From NCBI RefSeq assembly GCF_000515275.1, contig NZ_KI911560.1, positions 372,001 to 436,000 on the forward strand: 64,000 nucleotides of DNA. Reading direction: 5' to 3'. The translations under genes and the position numbers were made by a program. The notes beneath the pieces are model-generated. The model saw nothing but the letters and a program-made list of their open reading frames with translations. It searched no databases and was not told the DNA's origin. Positions 44,890-53,772 of the stretch are shown here, piece by piece. Within the stretch, counting starts at the first letter, position 1. Every line of letters starts with the position of its first letter. Source of the stretch: Methylophilus sp. 5. Its GTDB lineage: Bacteria; Pseudomonadota; Gammaproteobacteria; Burkholderiales; Methylophilaceae.

Positions 44890-45183
44890 TCAGTCATCAA
44901 TGCCTTCAACAATAAAGACCCGATATTGCGCCCCATGCTGCCTATGTCTGGCAGCCTGCTGATATTGCGGACTGTGATACCAGGCTTCGGCGGCCTCAAC
45001 CGTCGGAAAACGATGTATCAAACAGCCTTCAAATGCCGGCCCTTCGAGGATAGTCAACGCGCCATACCTGACCAGCGGCGTCACCGCATGCCCCTCTCGG
45101 GCGAGAAGGGCATGGCTGGCATAAGTCTCCATGTCGGCCTGGTTCGTCGTCTGCTCACGCAGCATGACCACATAGGCACTCAT
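44890..45183 (-). CDS. DUF1330 protein
   Basis: 97 residues forming one ferredoxin-like DUF1330 domain: YVVMLREQTTNQADMETYAS, ILEGPAFEGCLIHRFPTVEA and WYHSPQYQQAARHR. Its start overlaps the stop of the DJ-1-type gene by four bases (ATGA), so the two are coupled. Function of the family is unknown; dimeric dyes or small-molecule binding is suggested by its fold. Confidence 0.8.
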   Translation of the reverse strand: MSAYVVMLREQTTNQADMETYASHALLAREGHAVTPLVRYGALTILEGPAFEGCLIHRFPTVEAAEAWYHSPQYQQAARHRQHGAQYRVFIVEGIDD

Positions 45184-45869
45184 GATTTATTTTTTTGCAA
45201 CCACTGAATCAGCGACGCAGCCGCTAAGGCAGACGATGCTGGATTTTGCCCGGTAATCAACAAGCCATCCTCGACCACATAAGGCTGCCAGTCAGCCCCT
45301 TTTGAGTAGTGGCCGCCATGATTGGTCAGCATATCCTCCACTAAAAAAGGCACCACATTGGTCAAGCCGACAGCCTCTTCTTCGGTGTTGGTGAACCCAG
45401 TAACTTTTTTACCTGCGACTAAGGCGCTGCCATCAGGCTGTTTGGCATGACGCAACACGCCTGGCGCATGACAAACCAGCGCGACGGGCTTACCAGCATT
45501 GAGTGTCGACTCAATCAAGGTAATGGAATCGCTATCTTCCGCCAGGTCCCACAACGGGCCGTGGCCACCTGGATAAAAGACCGCATCAAACGCCTCATGT
45601 GACACCGCGCTTAATGGCACGGTATTCGCCAAGGCCTGGCCTGCTTCTGCATCGGCTTCAAACCGTTTTGTGTCTGCGGTTTGAAAAGCAGGGTCATTGC
45701 TTTTCGGGTCCAGCGGCGGTTGCCCGCCTTTGGGCGATGCCAACGTTAACTGCGCACCCGCTGCTTTAAACGCATAATAAGGCGCTGCCAGCTCTTCAAG
45801 CCAAAAGCCGGTTTTGTGGCCGGTATTACCCAGCGTATCGTGCGAAGTTAATACAATCAGAATATTCAT
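45180..45869 (-). CDS. DJ-1/PfpI (Hsp31-like) glutamine amidotransferase-like protein
   Basis: 229 residues. The nucleophile elbow LVCHAPGVLRHA contains the reactive cysteine near residue 130, with the acidic partner in FYPGGHGPLWDL; the sequence KTGFWLEELAAPYYAF at the N-terminus is typical of the Hsp31/HchA-like subgroup that act as glyoxalase III or protein deglycases. It is transcribed divergently from a LysR gene, with only 110 bases between, so this regulator probably controls it and the coupled DUF1330 gene. Confidence 0.85.
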   Translation of the reverse strand: MNILIVLTSHDTLGNTGHKTGFWLEELAAPYYAFKAAGAQLTLASPKGGQPPLDPKSNDPAFQTADTKRFEADAEAGQALANTVPLSAVSHEAFDAVFYPGGHGPLWDLAEDSDSITLIESTLNAGKPVALVCHAPGVLRHAKQPDGSALVAGKKVTGFTNTEEEAVGLTNVVPFLVEDMLTNHGGHYSKGADWQPYVVEDGLLITGQNPASSALAAASLIQWLQKNKS

Positions 45870-45979
45870 TTCAACGCTCCTTCAAAATTAAGTGATCTGG
45901 TGTAGCCATCATGAACGCTTTGATTCCATTTTTGAAATTTATTATGTATATTTTAGTTATTCACATAATGAATAGTTAA

Positions 45980-46876
45980 ATGCGCTACGACCTGAATTTA
46001 TTAAGAGTATTTATTGCGTTGATGGAAGAGCGCAGCGTGACGCGCGCCGCGGATAGGCTCGGGATTACGCAGCCAGCACTATCAAATGCACTAAACCGCC
46101 TGCGGGACATATTGCACGACCCGCTTTTTATTCGCGAACGTTATGGCATGCAGCCAACGCAAAAAGCGGAGGCATTGGCGCCTGTGATTATGCAAGCAAT
46201 TGGCCAGCTGGACGAAATCGTGCTGGAACAGCAGGCCTTTGACCCGGCCAGCGCCAACCTGTTATTCACCATTGCGCCCAATAGTTATGTTGAATACGTG
46301 CTGATTCCGGCGGTGGTTGCAAAATTACGGGTACTGGCGCCTGGCATCAAGCTGCGCATTACCCCTTACGGCAATGACCTGGCTGAAACCGGCGTCATCT
46401 CAGGCAGCACGGCACTGGTCATGGGGCGTTTCGTCGACCCGCCAGACAACCTGATTGTGCAACACTTGATGGATGATCGCTTGGCGTGCGTGGTCAGGGC
46501 GGACCACCCGACAATAGGCACTGAAATAAGTAAAGCGCAATATGAACAACTCAAACACGTCAATGTATTGCCACCAGGGCGCACGCGCGCGGGGTTGTTT
46601 CAAGCATTAGACCGGCATGGTTTAAAGCGCGAGGTAGCCGTGTCCGTGACACATTTCCTCTCGGTGCCGGAAGTCATTGCCGTCACCGATTATTGCACCA
46701 CACTGCCTATTCAGATTTGCCGCCGCCTGGCGAATGATGCCCGCTTGAAGATTTTGCCTACCCCAGTCGACCTTGGCACTTTTCCGGTCGATATCGCCTG
46801 GCACGTCAGATACCGGCATGACCCGGCGCACCGCTGGTTACGGTCATTGATTGAAGAAGTGGCGCGAGCCCTGTAG
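45980..46876 (+). CDS. LysR-family transcriptional regulator
   Basis: 298 residues. N-terminal winged helix-turn-helix MRYDLNLLRVFIALMEERSV and TRAADRLGITQPALSNALNR, followed by a periplasmic-binding-like effector domain (LLFTIAPNSYVEYVLIPAVV). The NodD/NahR-like start RYDLNLL is recognisable. The divergent 110-base gap with the DJ-1-type gene has TATTTATT-like AT-rich DNA suitable for a T-N11-A site. The last 15 bases of the gene are copied three more times in tandem just downstream. Confidence 0.9.
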   Translation: MRYDLNLLRVFIALMEERSVTRAADRLGITQPALSNALNRLRDILHDPLFIRERYGMQPTQKAEALAPVIMQAIGQLDEIVLEQQAFDPASANLLFTIAPNSYVEYVLIPAVVAKLRVLAPGIKLRITPYGNDLAETGVISGSTALVMGRFVDPPDNLIVQHLMDDRLACVVRADHPTIGTEISKAQYEQLKHVNVLPPGRTRAGLFQALDRHGLKREVAVSVTHFLSVPEVIAVTDYCTTLPIQICRRLANDARLKILPTPVDLGTFPVDIAWHVRYRHDPAHRWLRSLIEEVARAL

Positions 46877-46959
46877 AAATAACAAGTTAGCGCGAGCCCT
46901 CTAGTTATAAAGAAATAGCGCAAGCCCTTTAGCAATGATGAGTGGCGCAAGTACTTTAG
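46862..46959 (+). repeat. four tandem repeats (27-28 bp) at the end of the lysR gene
   Basis: GCGCGAGCCCTGTAG at 46862-46876 contains the lysR stop codon. Related 15-mers follow at 46890 (GCGCGAGCCCTCTAG), 46918 (GCGCAAGCCCTTTAG) and 46945 (GCGCAAGTACTTTAG), at periods of 28, 28 and 27. The 13-base spacers also share AAATA/ATGATG words. Each copy keeps a TAG, and divergence increases to the right. Confidence 0.75.
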
Positions 46960-46965
46960 TGATGA

Positions 46966-47604
46966 TTACGAGGCATCAATCAAGCCATGTTTCATGGCCA
47001 GCCTGACCATTTCCACCGGGCTATTCACCGACAGTTTTTGTTTGATTAAGGTGTAATAATTGGCCACTGTTTTCTGGCTGATTTTGAGCATATCGGCGAC
47101 TTCTTCTACACGCTTGCCCTCTGCCAGCAAGCGGAACACCTCAAACTCGCGTGAGGTGAGTTGCTGTAAAGGATTACTTTCACCAATCAAGGTTTGCAAG
47201 GCCACCTTTTGCGCCACGTCCTGACTCAAAAACGTGCGGCCTTTCGCCACATCCAGCACAGCTTGCACCAAATCCTCTGCCACACCGGTTTTAGTCACAT
47301 AGCCTTTGACGCCGGTTTTAAGCGCTTGCGCCGCAAACGACACCGCCTCATGCATGGAGAAAATCACGATTTTTGCCTGCGGATAGCGTTGCAAAATACG
47401 TTTGGCGGCTTCGAGCCCGCCCATGCCAGGCATAGAAATATCCATTAACATCACATCCGGCAATATCTCGCCATAGACCTGATAAGCAGATTCGCCGGTA
47501 TCGGCCTCGGCCACAATTTCAATCGACTTGTGGCTCTCTAGCAAGCGACGCAACCCCGAACGAACCACGGTGTGATCATCCACCAACACTACTTTGACTG
47601 TCAT
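46966..47604 (-). CDS. NarL/FixJ-family response regulator, MxaB-like
   Basis: 212 residues: receiver with Asp9/Asp10, phospho-acceptor Asp55 (LMDISMPGMGGLEA) and Lys in VTKTGV, then a LuxR-type helix-turn-helix (LTSREFEVFRLLAEGKRVEE, then KTVANYYTLIKQKL). Its start overlaps the upstream histidine kinase gene by four bases, so the two form a pair. Position at the downstream end of the mxa locus is where MxaB-type regulators lie in methylotrophs, and a shared 15-bp motif in the mxaF region and before this operon supports control of methanol dehydrogenase expression; this remains inference. Confidence 0.8.
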   Translation of the reverse strand: MTVKVVLVDDHTVVRSGLRRLLESHKSIEIVAEADTGESAYQVYGEILPDVMLMDISMPGMGGLEAAKRILQRYPQAKIVIFSMHEAVSFAAQALKTGVKGYVTKTGVAEDLVQAVLDVAKGRTFLSQDVAQKVALQTLIGESNPLQQLTSREFEVFRLLAEGKRVEEVADMLKISQKTVANYYTLIKQKLSVNSPVEMVRLAMKHGLIDAS

Positions 47605-48980
47605 GTCACTGCTTTCTGAAATGCTTCTGTTGTGTGAAAACGGACTTCGATACGCGTGCCCTGCCCTGCTGCACTGGTAATGTTCATGCTACCCATCAAG
47701 CCTTCTACCCGCTCTTGCATGCCAGCCAGGCCATAGCCGCGACTTTGCACACTGGTATCAAAACCACGTCCATCATCTTCTACCATCAAATAAAGACCTT
47801 GCTCGCCCTCTGTCACTTCTATGGTCACGCGAGTGGCTGCCGCATGCTTGCTGATATTGGTCAGGCACTCTTGCAAAATACGGTAAATGGTGACAGAAAC
47901 AGCCTCATCGTGTTGCGAAAGGTGGTTGGAGATCGCGTTGACCACCATGATGCCGCGGTTACGGTCATGCCAGTGATGAATCAACTCGGCCAGCGCCAGG
48001 CTTAGCCCCAACTCATCAAGCACCCGCGGGCGCAAACGTGCCAGAATATCCTGGATAGTCACCATCATCTGCCGCGTAATCTGCGCAATTGCCTGTGCAC
48101 TCTCACGCGCCACACTGAGTTTTTTTGCCGCCACCAGCGCACTGGCATCCACATGCACGGCGGTCAGATATTGGCCAATTTCATCATGCAGGTCGCGCGC
48201 CAGTTTTTTACGCTCTTCTTCTTGCAGATGAATAATCTGCTGCGTTAAACGGTGGTTGTTGCGTATGCTTTGCTCCAGCGTGCTGGCCATGCTATTGAAC
48301 TTGTCACTGATTTCGCTCAATTCAATCTGCTCAAAACCAGGCAAACGACTTTGATACTCACCGCGCTCAATCTGGTTCAGGCCATGAATAATCTGTTTGA
48401 CTGGCTTAAAGGTGGCGCGCACTGTCCAATACACAAACAGCAATACGCTCAGGCCGAACAAGCCCACAATTGCCAGCAAGCCAGAGGTATCATCCCAAAT
48501 TTCACGCAGCTCAAAGCTGGGGTCAGGCGTAATCACCAGCTCACCAATAAAGCGCCCATTCAAAATGATATTTTTGCGTTTGGGCTCATTGAGTACACTG
48601 GAAATATCCAGCAGGCGCACAAACCAGGTCGGCGGATCTTCACCCGCATGCGCCATGCGCGACGAGCGGTTAGACTCGCGCAAATGGCCTCGCATATCAA
48701 AAAAATCCACTTTCAAATGGCGGATATTAGTTAACTCATCCAACCTGAACAGATTAGTCTGGCCTTTTTCATTCGGGTTCAACCAGCCAAAATCCGTCAT
48801 GTAATGCGCGATTTCAGCATCCAGCAAATGCATGACCAAATTAGTGCTGGAGTCGACCTCGGCCAACACGTCTTCACGTGCATTTTTAATCACAGAGACC
48901 GCCCAGGTGAGTAATAACCCAAGCAATAACAAAGTGATAATCAGGTTAAGTTTGAACTGAAGGCTGAGAGATTTCATCAT
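47601..48980 (-). CDS. HAMP histidine kinase of the NarX/HisKA_3 type
   Basis: 459 residues. Two membrane helices (about 10-30 and 165-190) enclose a periplasmic sensor of about 130 residues; a HAMP linker (TVRATFKPVKQIIHGLNQIE) leads to the HisKA_3 domain with the phospho-acceptor in EEERKKLARDLHDEIGQYL and a HATPase domain (VEDDGRGFDTS, then GYGLAGMQERVEGLMG). It is co-translated with the response regulator downstream. An almost palindromic 15-mer (49018-49032) lies about 40 bases before the ATG. Confidence 0.9.
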   Translation of the reverse strand: MMKSLSLQFKLNLIITLLLLGLLLTWAVSVIKNAREDVLAEVDSSTNLVMHLLDAEIAHYMTDFGWLNPNEKGQTNLFRLDELTNIRHLKVDFFDMRGHLRESNRSSRMAHAGEDPPTWFVRLLDISSVLNEPKRKNIILNGRFIGELVITPDPSFELREIWDDTSGLLAIVGLFGLSVLLFVYWTVRATFKPVKQIIHGLNQIERGEYQSRLPGFEQIELSEISDKFNSMASTLEQSIRNNHRLTQQIIHLQEEERKKLARDLHDEIGQYLTAVHVDASALVAAKKLSVARESAQAIAQITRQMMVTIQDILARLRPRVLDELGLSLALAELIHHWHDRNRGIMVVNAISNHLSQHDEAVSVTIYRILQECLTNISKHAAATRVTIEVTEGEQGLYLMVEDDGRGFDTSVQSRGYGLAGMQERVEGLMGSMNITSAAGQGTRIEVRFHTTEAFQKAVT

Positions 48981-49016
48981 GCTGTGTGGATTTTAAAGTC
49001 GATTCACCAAAAACTG

Positions 49017-49033
49017 TCGGGAATTTTTCCCGA
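49017..49033. promoter_or_regulatory. near-palindromic operator before the kinase/regulator operon
   Basis: TCGGGAA-TTT-TTCCCGA, perfect 7-bp arms. Its core 15-mer CGGGAATTTTTCCCG matches CGGGAATCTTTCACG in the mxaF upstream region (62259-62273) at 13 of 15 positions. Confidence 0.6.
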
Positions 49034-49107
49034 TTCATGCCCAAGCGTGCCAGGACATTATAAGAGGCTAGACTTAAACACGCACTACACAGCCTTAATC
49101 GCCTGCA

Positions 49108-50070
49108 CTAGTGGATCACCACACCCCAAGGCAAGTTGCCTACGGCAATATCCTTTAAGCGCTGATTGGTTTGGGTATCAATCACAGACACACTGTTGCT
49201 GCGGCCATTGGCGACATAGAGTTTTTTGCCGTCCGGCGTCAGCGCCATGTTCCAGGGGCGCTGCCCGACGGCAATGGTTGCAATCACCTGGCGGCTGGCC
49301 GTGTCGATAACGCTGATATTGTGATCGCCGCCATTGCTGACATAAATCCGGCTGCCATCGGCATTTACTTTAACGCCGTTAGAGCGCAAACCAACCTTGA
49401 TATTGGCTTGTACTTTCCAATCCGCGGTGGACACAATTTCAAGCAAGCTGGCTGCTTCGTTCGCGACATACGCCCATTTGCCATCGGGGCTAAAGCCGAC
49501 GCCGCGCGGGTGTTTGGTCGCAGCAATCACATGTTCAGACTTGAGTGTGTTGAGATTAATCACATCGACATCGTTACTTTCTTCATTGCTGGCCAGCAAC
49601 CATTGCTGATCAGGTGAAAAAACACAATGCTCGGGGTTTCTGCCCTGGGTGGCGATGGTATGTTTTAACTTGTTGCTTTGCAGATCCACCAGTGACACCG
49701 CATTTTCTTCCTCGAGGCAGGCGGCCAGCAACTTGCCATCCGGGGAAATATCAATGCCTTCAGGCTCGTCACCGACTTTAATCAATGCGGTTTGCTTGCC
49801 CTGCACCACATCAATCACCGCCACCGCGTTTTTATCACGCACAACCACATATAGTTTTTGATTACTGGGATGAATGGCAGCCGCCTGAATTTTATTGCCT
49901 AGCTTGCCTTTGAGCGGCAAGCGCTTGACCACCGCATCAGTGGACGTATCAATCACCGACACCGTGCCATCTTTTTCATTGGGCACATAGGCAAAAGGTT
50001 GGGAAAAAGCAGGGGAACAGGCAATCGCTAAAGCGACTGCGAACAGGAGCTGTTGCAGTGTTTGTTGCAT
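49108..50070 (-). CDS. exported YVTN beta-propeller repeat protein
   Basis: 320 residues from ATG 50070, which follows AAGGA by six bases. A signal peptide precedes seven beta-propeller repeats of the YVTN type, each with a YVxNExxxSVSVIDT-like core such as YVANGRSNSVSVIDTQT and YVSNGGDHNISVIDTAS. Such propellers are frequent near quinoprotein dehydrogenase genes. Likely periplasmic; the partner is unknown. A related propeller gene lies directly upstream at 50257-51213. Confidence 0.8.
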   Translation of the reverse strand: MQQTLQQLLFAVALAIACSPAFSQPFAYVPNEKDGTVSVIDTSTDAVVKRLPLKGKLGNKIQAAAIHPSNQKLYVVVRDKNAVAVIDVVQGKQTALIKVGDEPEGIDISPDGKLLAACLEEENAVSLVDLQSNKLKHTIATQGRNPEHCVFSPDQQWLLASNEESNDVDVINLNTLKSEHVIAATKHPRGVGFSPDGKWAYVANEAASLLEIVSTADWKVQANIKVGLRSNGVKVNADGSRIYVSNGGDHNISVIDTASRQVIATIAVGQRPWNMALTPDGKKLYVANGRSNSVSVIDTQTNQRLKDIAVGNLPWGVVIH

Positions 50071-50256
50071 AGAGTGTCCTTCAAAAAAATCGACCAGTTG
50101 CTGCAACAACTGGCCTGAACATGGAGATATACTTTATGCAAATCAATTAAAATTCAGCAATTTAAATTGACAGTTGCATCTTAAACATCCTACGGCGGCA
50201 TCAATAGCGGCAGCCTTCCCGATTTCATCAGGATAAACTCCTGACACCAGCAGTTT

Positions 50257-51213
50257 TTAGCGGCTTTGCCCGATAAATGCACCAAACGCCCGCGGCTGTG
50301 ACCCGACGGCAATCGTTGTTTTGAGCACCAGGCGCTCGCTGTCGATCACCGCCATCACGTTATCCATCCAGCTGGCGACTAAAACTTGCTGGTGCTGCGC
50401 GTCAAAGGCAATGCCTTCCGGCGTGCCCGGCACACGAATCTTGCGTATGGTTTGCCGACTCACCAGGTCAATCACGCTCACGCTGTCATCACCGGTGTTA
50501 CTCACAAACAAGCGCTGGCCACGAGCGTCTTCCGTCACACAATACGGGTGCGCGCCTACCGGCAATGTCGCCACCACCTGATGACTGCGCGTCTCAATCA
50601 CGCTGACCGTATTAGAGTACACATTGACTACAAACAACTGCTGGCCGTCGGCGCTTAAACTCAACCCAAACGGATGCTGGCCAACCTTGACCCGCAAACG
50701 CTCTTTGTTGGTACGGGTATCAATCACACTCACATCGTTGCTATCGCGGTTGGCAACATACAAGGTGCGGCCATCCAGGCCTAGCTGCAAGCCGCCCGGC
50801 GCTTGCCCTACCTGTATATTGGCCAATACTTGCCCGCTAGCTGCGGCCAGCACCAGCAAATGATCGTGATACCAGTCTGCCACGTATACATGCTGACCGG
50901 TGTTACTCACGGCCAGGCCCACTGGCGCAATGGGTAATGTAATCGTGCGGGTGACCTGCTGGCTCAACATATCAATCACAGACAACGAGCGGCCTTCAAC
51001 ATTACTCACATACACCTGTTGCTGATGATGATCAACGGCCACGCCAACTGGCGCTTTGCCCACGGCCAAGGTAGTCAGCACCGTGTGTTGCTGCAGGTCG
51101 ATGACCGACACCGTATGGTCGCCCTGGTTAGTGATATAAGCGAGCTCTGCGGCCTGCACACATAAGCTGATACTCAATAACCACAAGGCCGACGCAATTT
51201 TTAACAGCCTCAA
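50257..51213 (-). CDS. exported YVTN beta-propeller repeat protein
   Basis: 318 residues. Signal peptide (KIASALWLLSISLCVQAAEL) followed by seven YVTN repeats: YITNQGDHTVSVIDLQ, YVANRDSNDVSVIDTRT, FVSNTGDDSVSVIDLVS and others. It is a paralogue of the protein encoded at 49108-50070 (187 bases apart). Both lie after the mxa cluster in the same direction, so a periplasmic role connected to methanol dehydrogenase or its cytochrome is possible, but no binding residue can be named. Confidence 0.8.
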   Translation of the reverse strand: MRLLKIASALWLLSISLCVQAAELAYITNQGDHTVSVIDLQQHTVLTTLAVGKAPVGVAVDHHQQQVYVSNVEGRSLSVIDMLSQQVTRTITLPIAPVGLAVSNTGQHVYVADWYHDHLLVLAAASGQVLANIQVGQAPGGLQLGLDGRTLYVANRDSNDVSVIDTRTNKERLRVKVGQHPFGLSLSADGQQLFVVNVYSNTVSVIETRSHQVVATLPVGAHPYCVTEDARGQRLFVSNTGDDSVSVIDLVSRQTIRKIRVPGTPEGIAFDAQHQQVLVASWMDNVMAVIDSERLVLKTTIAVGSQPRAFGAFIGQSR

Positions 51214-51363
51214 AACAGCACTCCACTCTCAGGGTATGTTTCTTAAGCGATGATCAACTATAGGGGTTTATCTGCTTCAGGGCGTGAGACAGTCTCCTGC
51301 AACTAGCAGGGATTTTTTCACTGTGCGCCGGTGCATAAAAAACGGGGGAACAAAGCCTTGCAA

Positions 51364-51747
51364 TCAGCTTGCAGCGGTCATTTTTTGAGAAAAATGGGCA
51401 TTAATTGCTGACATATCCAGGGCTTGCCACATACGCAGATGATGCTGTAGCTCGTGCGCCAGCATGGCGCCGCGCAGCATATCCACCACCACGCGCTCAC
51501 GTATCACCATCAGCGCGGGCACTTGCGTGACCTGAAAATTAGCCGCCAGGTCTGTCGCCACGTCTACATCGGCGGTGGCAAACACAATAGCCGGCGTTTG
51601 CGCTGCAATGTCGGCAAAAAGCGGCGCAAATGTCTGGCAGGGGTCACACCATTGAGCGGTGAATAACACGATCATAAAATCATGGTCAGCCACCTGCTGG
51701 TTAAACGCAGCCTGGCTATCAATGGCATGGAGATTGTTTGTATTCAT
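51364..51747 (-). CDS. thioredoxin-like protein
   Basis: 127 residues from ATG 51747, preceded by AGGA at six bases (the frame opens 59 codons upstream through unlikely sequence). The thioredoxin active site WCDPC is intact (FTAQWCDPCQTFAPLF), with cis-Pro in TQVPALMVIRE. No signal peptide is seen, so the protein is probably cytoplasmic. It lies 27 bases after the 113-residue exported protein gene in the mxa cluster and may be co-transcribed with it. Confidence 0.8.
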   Translation of the reverse strand: MNTNNLHAIDSQAAFNQQVADHDFMIVLFTAQWCDPCQTFAPLFADIAAQTPAIVFATADVDVATDLAANFQVTQVPALMVIRERVVVDMLRGAMLAHELQHHLRMWQALDMSAINAHFSQKMTAAS

Positions 51748-51773
51748 GGCATATCCTAAAAACGGTTGCCTGC

Positions 51774-52115
51774 CTATGGCAGGCGTTTGATCACACTCAG
51801 TGTCCAATGCTGTGGGCCGGCCATGCTCTGCGAACAGCCTAACTCGGCCTCTGGCACCTGCGCGCTGAGCACATGGCGGGTATGGTCTGCCGTTTGTACC
51901 TGCATAAACCAGCGATCGACCCACACCTCAATGTCACCAGTCTGATCAGCCATGGCCGCCGCTGTGAGTTGCAGCGAAACCAGCTGGCCACCATGCGCCA
52001 GGCACAAGCTGTCGTCACTTTCACTCAAGGTCACCCAGTCTGCTGCGCTGGCAGCAATGGCAGATATGCTCACGCATACCAGCCAGACACTGATCAGTCG
52101 CAGGGTCAGGCGCAC
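51774..52115 (-). CDS. small exported protein in the mxa cluster
   Basis: 113 residues with a signal peptide (MRLTLRLISVWLVCVSISAI, then AASAAD). The mature part has two cysteines (DDSLCLAHGG and ELGCSQS) that could form a disulfide in the periplasm. No family recognised. It overlaps the mxaD end by ten bases, so the two are coupled. Its place after mxaD corresponds to mxaE/mxaH in other methylotrophs, but I cannot confirm similarity, so no symbol is given. Confidence 0.6.
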   Translation of the reverse strand: MRLTLRLISVWLVCVSISAIAASAADWVTLSESDDSLCLAHGGQLVSLQLTAAAMADQTGDIEVWVDRWFMQVQTADHTRHVLSAQVPEAELGCSQSMAGPQHWTLSVIKRLP

Positions 52116-52702
52116 AAGGTGGACCCTATGCGTTTAAACAACGGGCGCAAACTGGCACAGACCTTTTTGCGCCAACCGCTTTGATTGGCAGCCGCGTTCT
52201 GGCGGCCGTCTTTCAAGCCCTGCAAACCGTCTTTCACAAAGCTATCCACCGCACGTTTGGCGGACTCGTCATCTTGCCCGGCTGGCGGCTCATTACCGGT
52301 AAACGCACGGTAATAACGCGCAGTCCATACCACTTTGGCGTTGCTGCCATCGGCGCTGACCTTGATCTTGCCGTTCAGTGAGCTCACAGGCAGTGCTTCC
52401 AGGTCGATCTCGCCAGACAAACGGTAAGCCACAGTCATCTCTGCGGCAGACACTTCATCAATCTCTTGTAGCAGTTGCTTGCCATTTTTGAGGGTAATTT
52501 TTTGCTGTTTGTCGTTGACTGCCTCACAGGCCGTGACTTGCGGATGCCATTGTGCCAAGGCACAAGGCGCGCTAATCCGCTGCCAAATGGCTTCAGCCGT
52601 TGCATTCACCTGTATAGACTCATCTGTTTTTTGCGGTGTAGGCCCATGTGCCCACGCATTCGCACTTAACAGCATTGTCACGACTAATAAAGACCACTTC
52701 AT
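52106..52702 (-). CDS. mxaD: MxaD, SRPBCC-type periplasmic protein
   Basis: 198 residues from ATG 52702, preceded by AAAGGAG five bases upstream. A signal peptide (MKWSLLVVTMLLSANAWA) is followed by a polyketide-cyclase-like (SRPBCC) fold: ESIQVNATAEAIWQRISAPC and WHPQVTACEAVND. In Methylorubrum, MxaD is a periplasmic protein that stimulates interaction between methanol dehydrogenase and cytochrome cL. It follows mxaL after 47 bases and carries an extra basic C-terminal segment (SGWRKKVCASLRPLFKR). Confidence 0.85.
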   Translation of the reverse strand: MKWSLLVVTMLLSANAWAHGPTPQKTDESIQVNATAEAIWQRISAPCALAQWHPQVTACEAVNDKQQKITLKNGKQLLQEIDEVSAAEMTVAYRLSGEIDLEALPVSSLNGKIKVSADGSNAKVVWTARYYRAFTGNEPPAGQDDESAKRAVDSFVKDGLQGLKDGRQNAAANQSGWRKKVCASLRPLFKRIGSTLCA

Positions 52703-52749
52703 GTTGACTCCTTTTGAATAAAACTGAGGGTGACCGTTGCGCATGCAGC

Positions 52750-53772
52750 TCACTGCTGCCAACGGTTGTTTAACCTTTTTAACCACGGGTGATGGGCAAA
52801 TGTCAGCCACAAAAACACCAGCCATAAGCCACTCGCCGCACAAGCCAGCCATGGCCGCAAGTCAGTGTCTGCCCAGCGCCAGGCGGTCATGCCCAATTTG
52901 GTTGCCCAGTCAGCGCCTTGTTTGCCCTGCTCAAGCCGCACATAAGGCAAACCGGTTTCGGCAGATAAGCGTTGCAGATTGCCTTCATCCAGCGCAGATA
53001 AATGCGCGTTACTCAATAATGCATTGCCGGGGCCATGGCCGCCGTTACGATCATGCTGCCCTTGCTCCATGGCCAGCACTGACAAGGTCTCGGCCATGCC
53101 AAAATTGCCAAAGCGCTGCACTTCTTCTTGCTCCCAATAGCCAGCCACCGCATTTTTTTCATCCAGCTTAGGAATCTGGCTGGGCGTTGGTCTACCCATC
53201 CCTACCAGGTAGCCTTGCACCTGGCCTGGCTTGCCGGCAAACTTGGGCATATAGGTGGGGTTGGCTGGCGGGGCTTGCTGACCATCGGTAAAAAACATCA
53301 CCCGCATCTGCTTACCTAACGCAGGTGCTTGTTCCAGCGCATTGTATAAGCCATGCGCAATAAATGAGTCGGCCGCCCAGGCCATGCGCCAATCCATACT
53401 GGCAACGGTTTGGTCCAGCGCGGCAAAGTGGCTGCACACTTCTACCGGCTTGACCACATTGACCGTATTCCGCTCGGTAAACATCCCCAGCGCCACGCGC
53501 GAGCCACAAGGCAATGCCGACAATGCCTGGCGTATGCTTTGTTTGGCCATTTGCAAACGGCTGTGGCTGTTGCCTGCGGTCGTATAGCTCTGTATCGTAT
53601 AGTCCTGCACATTCATGCTTTGCGTGATATCGACCACAAAATACCAGTCATAGACGCGATTAGGCAGCGACAAATGCGGGCGAAACAAAGCCGCGGTTAA
53701 CAACACACACAACAGCAACACACTGCGCCTACGCCAGGCCTGCGCATTTTTCAAACGCCAATGCTGCATCAA
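52750..53772 (-). CDS. mxaL: MxaL, von Willebrand factor A membrane protein
   Basis: 340 residues. An N-terminal membrane helix (about 15-30) precedes a VWA domain whose metal site reads DITQS (D-x-T-x-S variant of the MIDAS DxSxS) in YFVVDITQSMNVQDY, with MRVMFFTDGQQAPP later; a C-terminal membrane helix (about 305-325) follows. MxaL, with MxaA and MxaK, is required to insert calcium into methanol dehydrogenase. It overlaps mxaK by four bases. Confidence 0.85.
   Translation of the reverse strand: MMQHWRLKNAQAWRRRSVLLLCVLLTAALFRPHLSLPNRVYDWYFVVDITQSMNVQDYTIQSYTTAGNSHSRLQMAKQSIRQALSALPCGSRVALGMFTERNTVNVVKPVEVCSHFAALDQTVASMDWRMAWAADSFIAHGLYNALEQAPALGKQMRVMFFTDGQQAPPANPTYMPKFAGKPGQVQGYLVGMGRPTPSQIPKLDEKNAVAGYWEQEEVQRFGNFGMAETLSVLAMEQGQHDRNGGHGPGNALLSNAHLSALDEGNLQRLSAETGLPYVRLEQGKQGADWATKLGMTAWRWADTDLRPWLACAASGLWLVFLWLTFAHHPWLKRLNNRWQQ

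Noticed and set aside
46862..46959. CRISPR-like array
   Set aside because: The four repeats are imperfect, the 13-base spacers are too short and similar to each other, and no cas genes are present.
50215..50226. Further copy of the CGGGAA operator between the two YVTN genes
   Set aside because: Only the six-base core matches; the T-rich centre and the second arm are missing.
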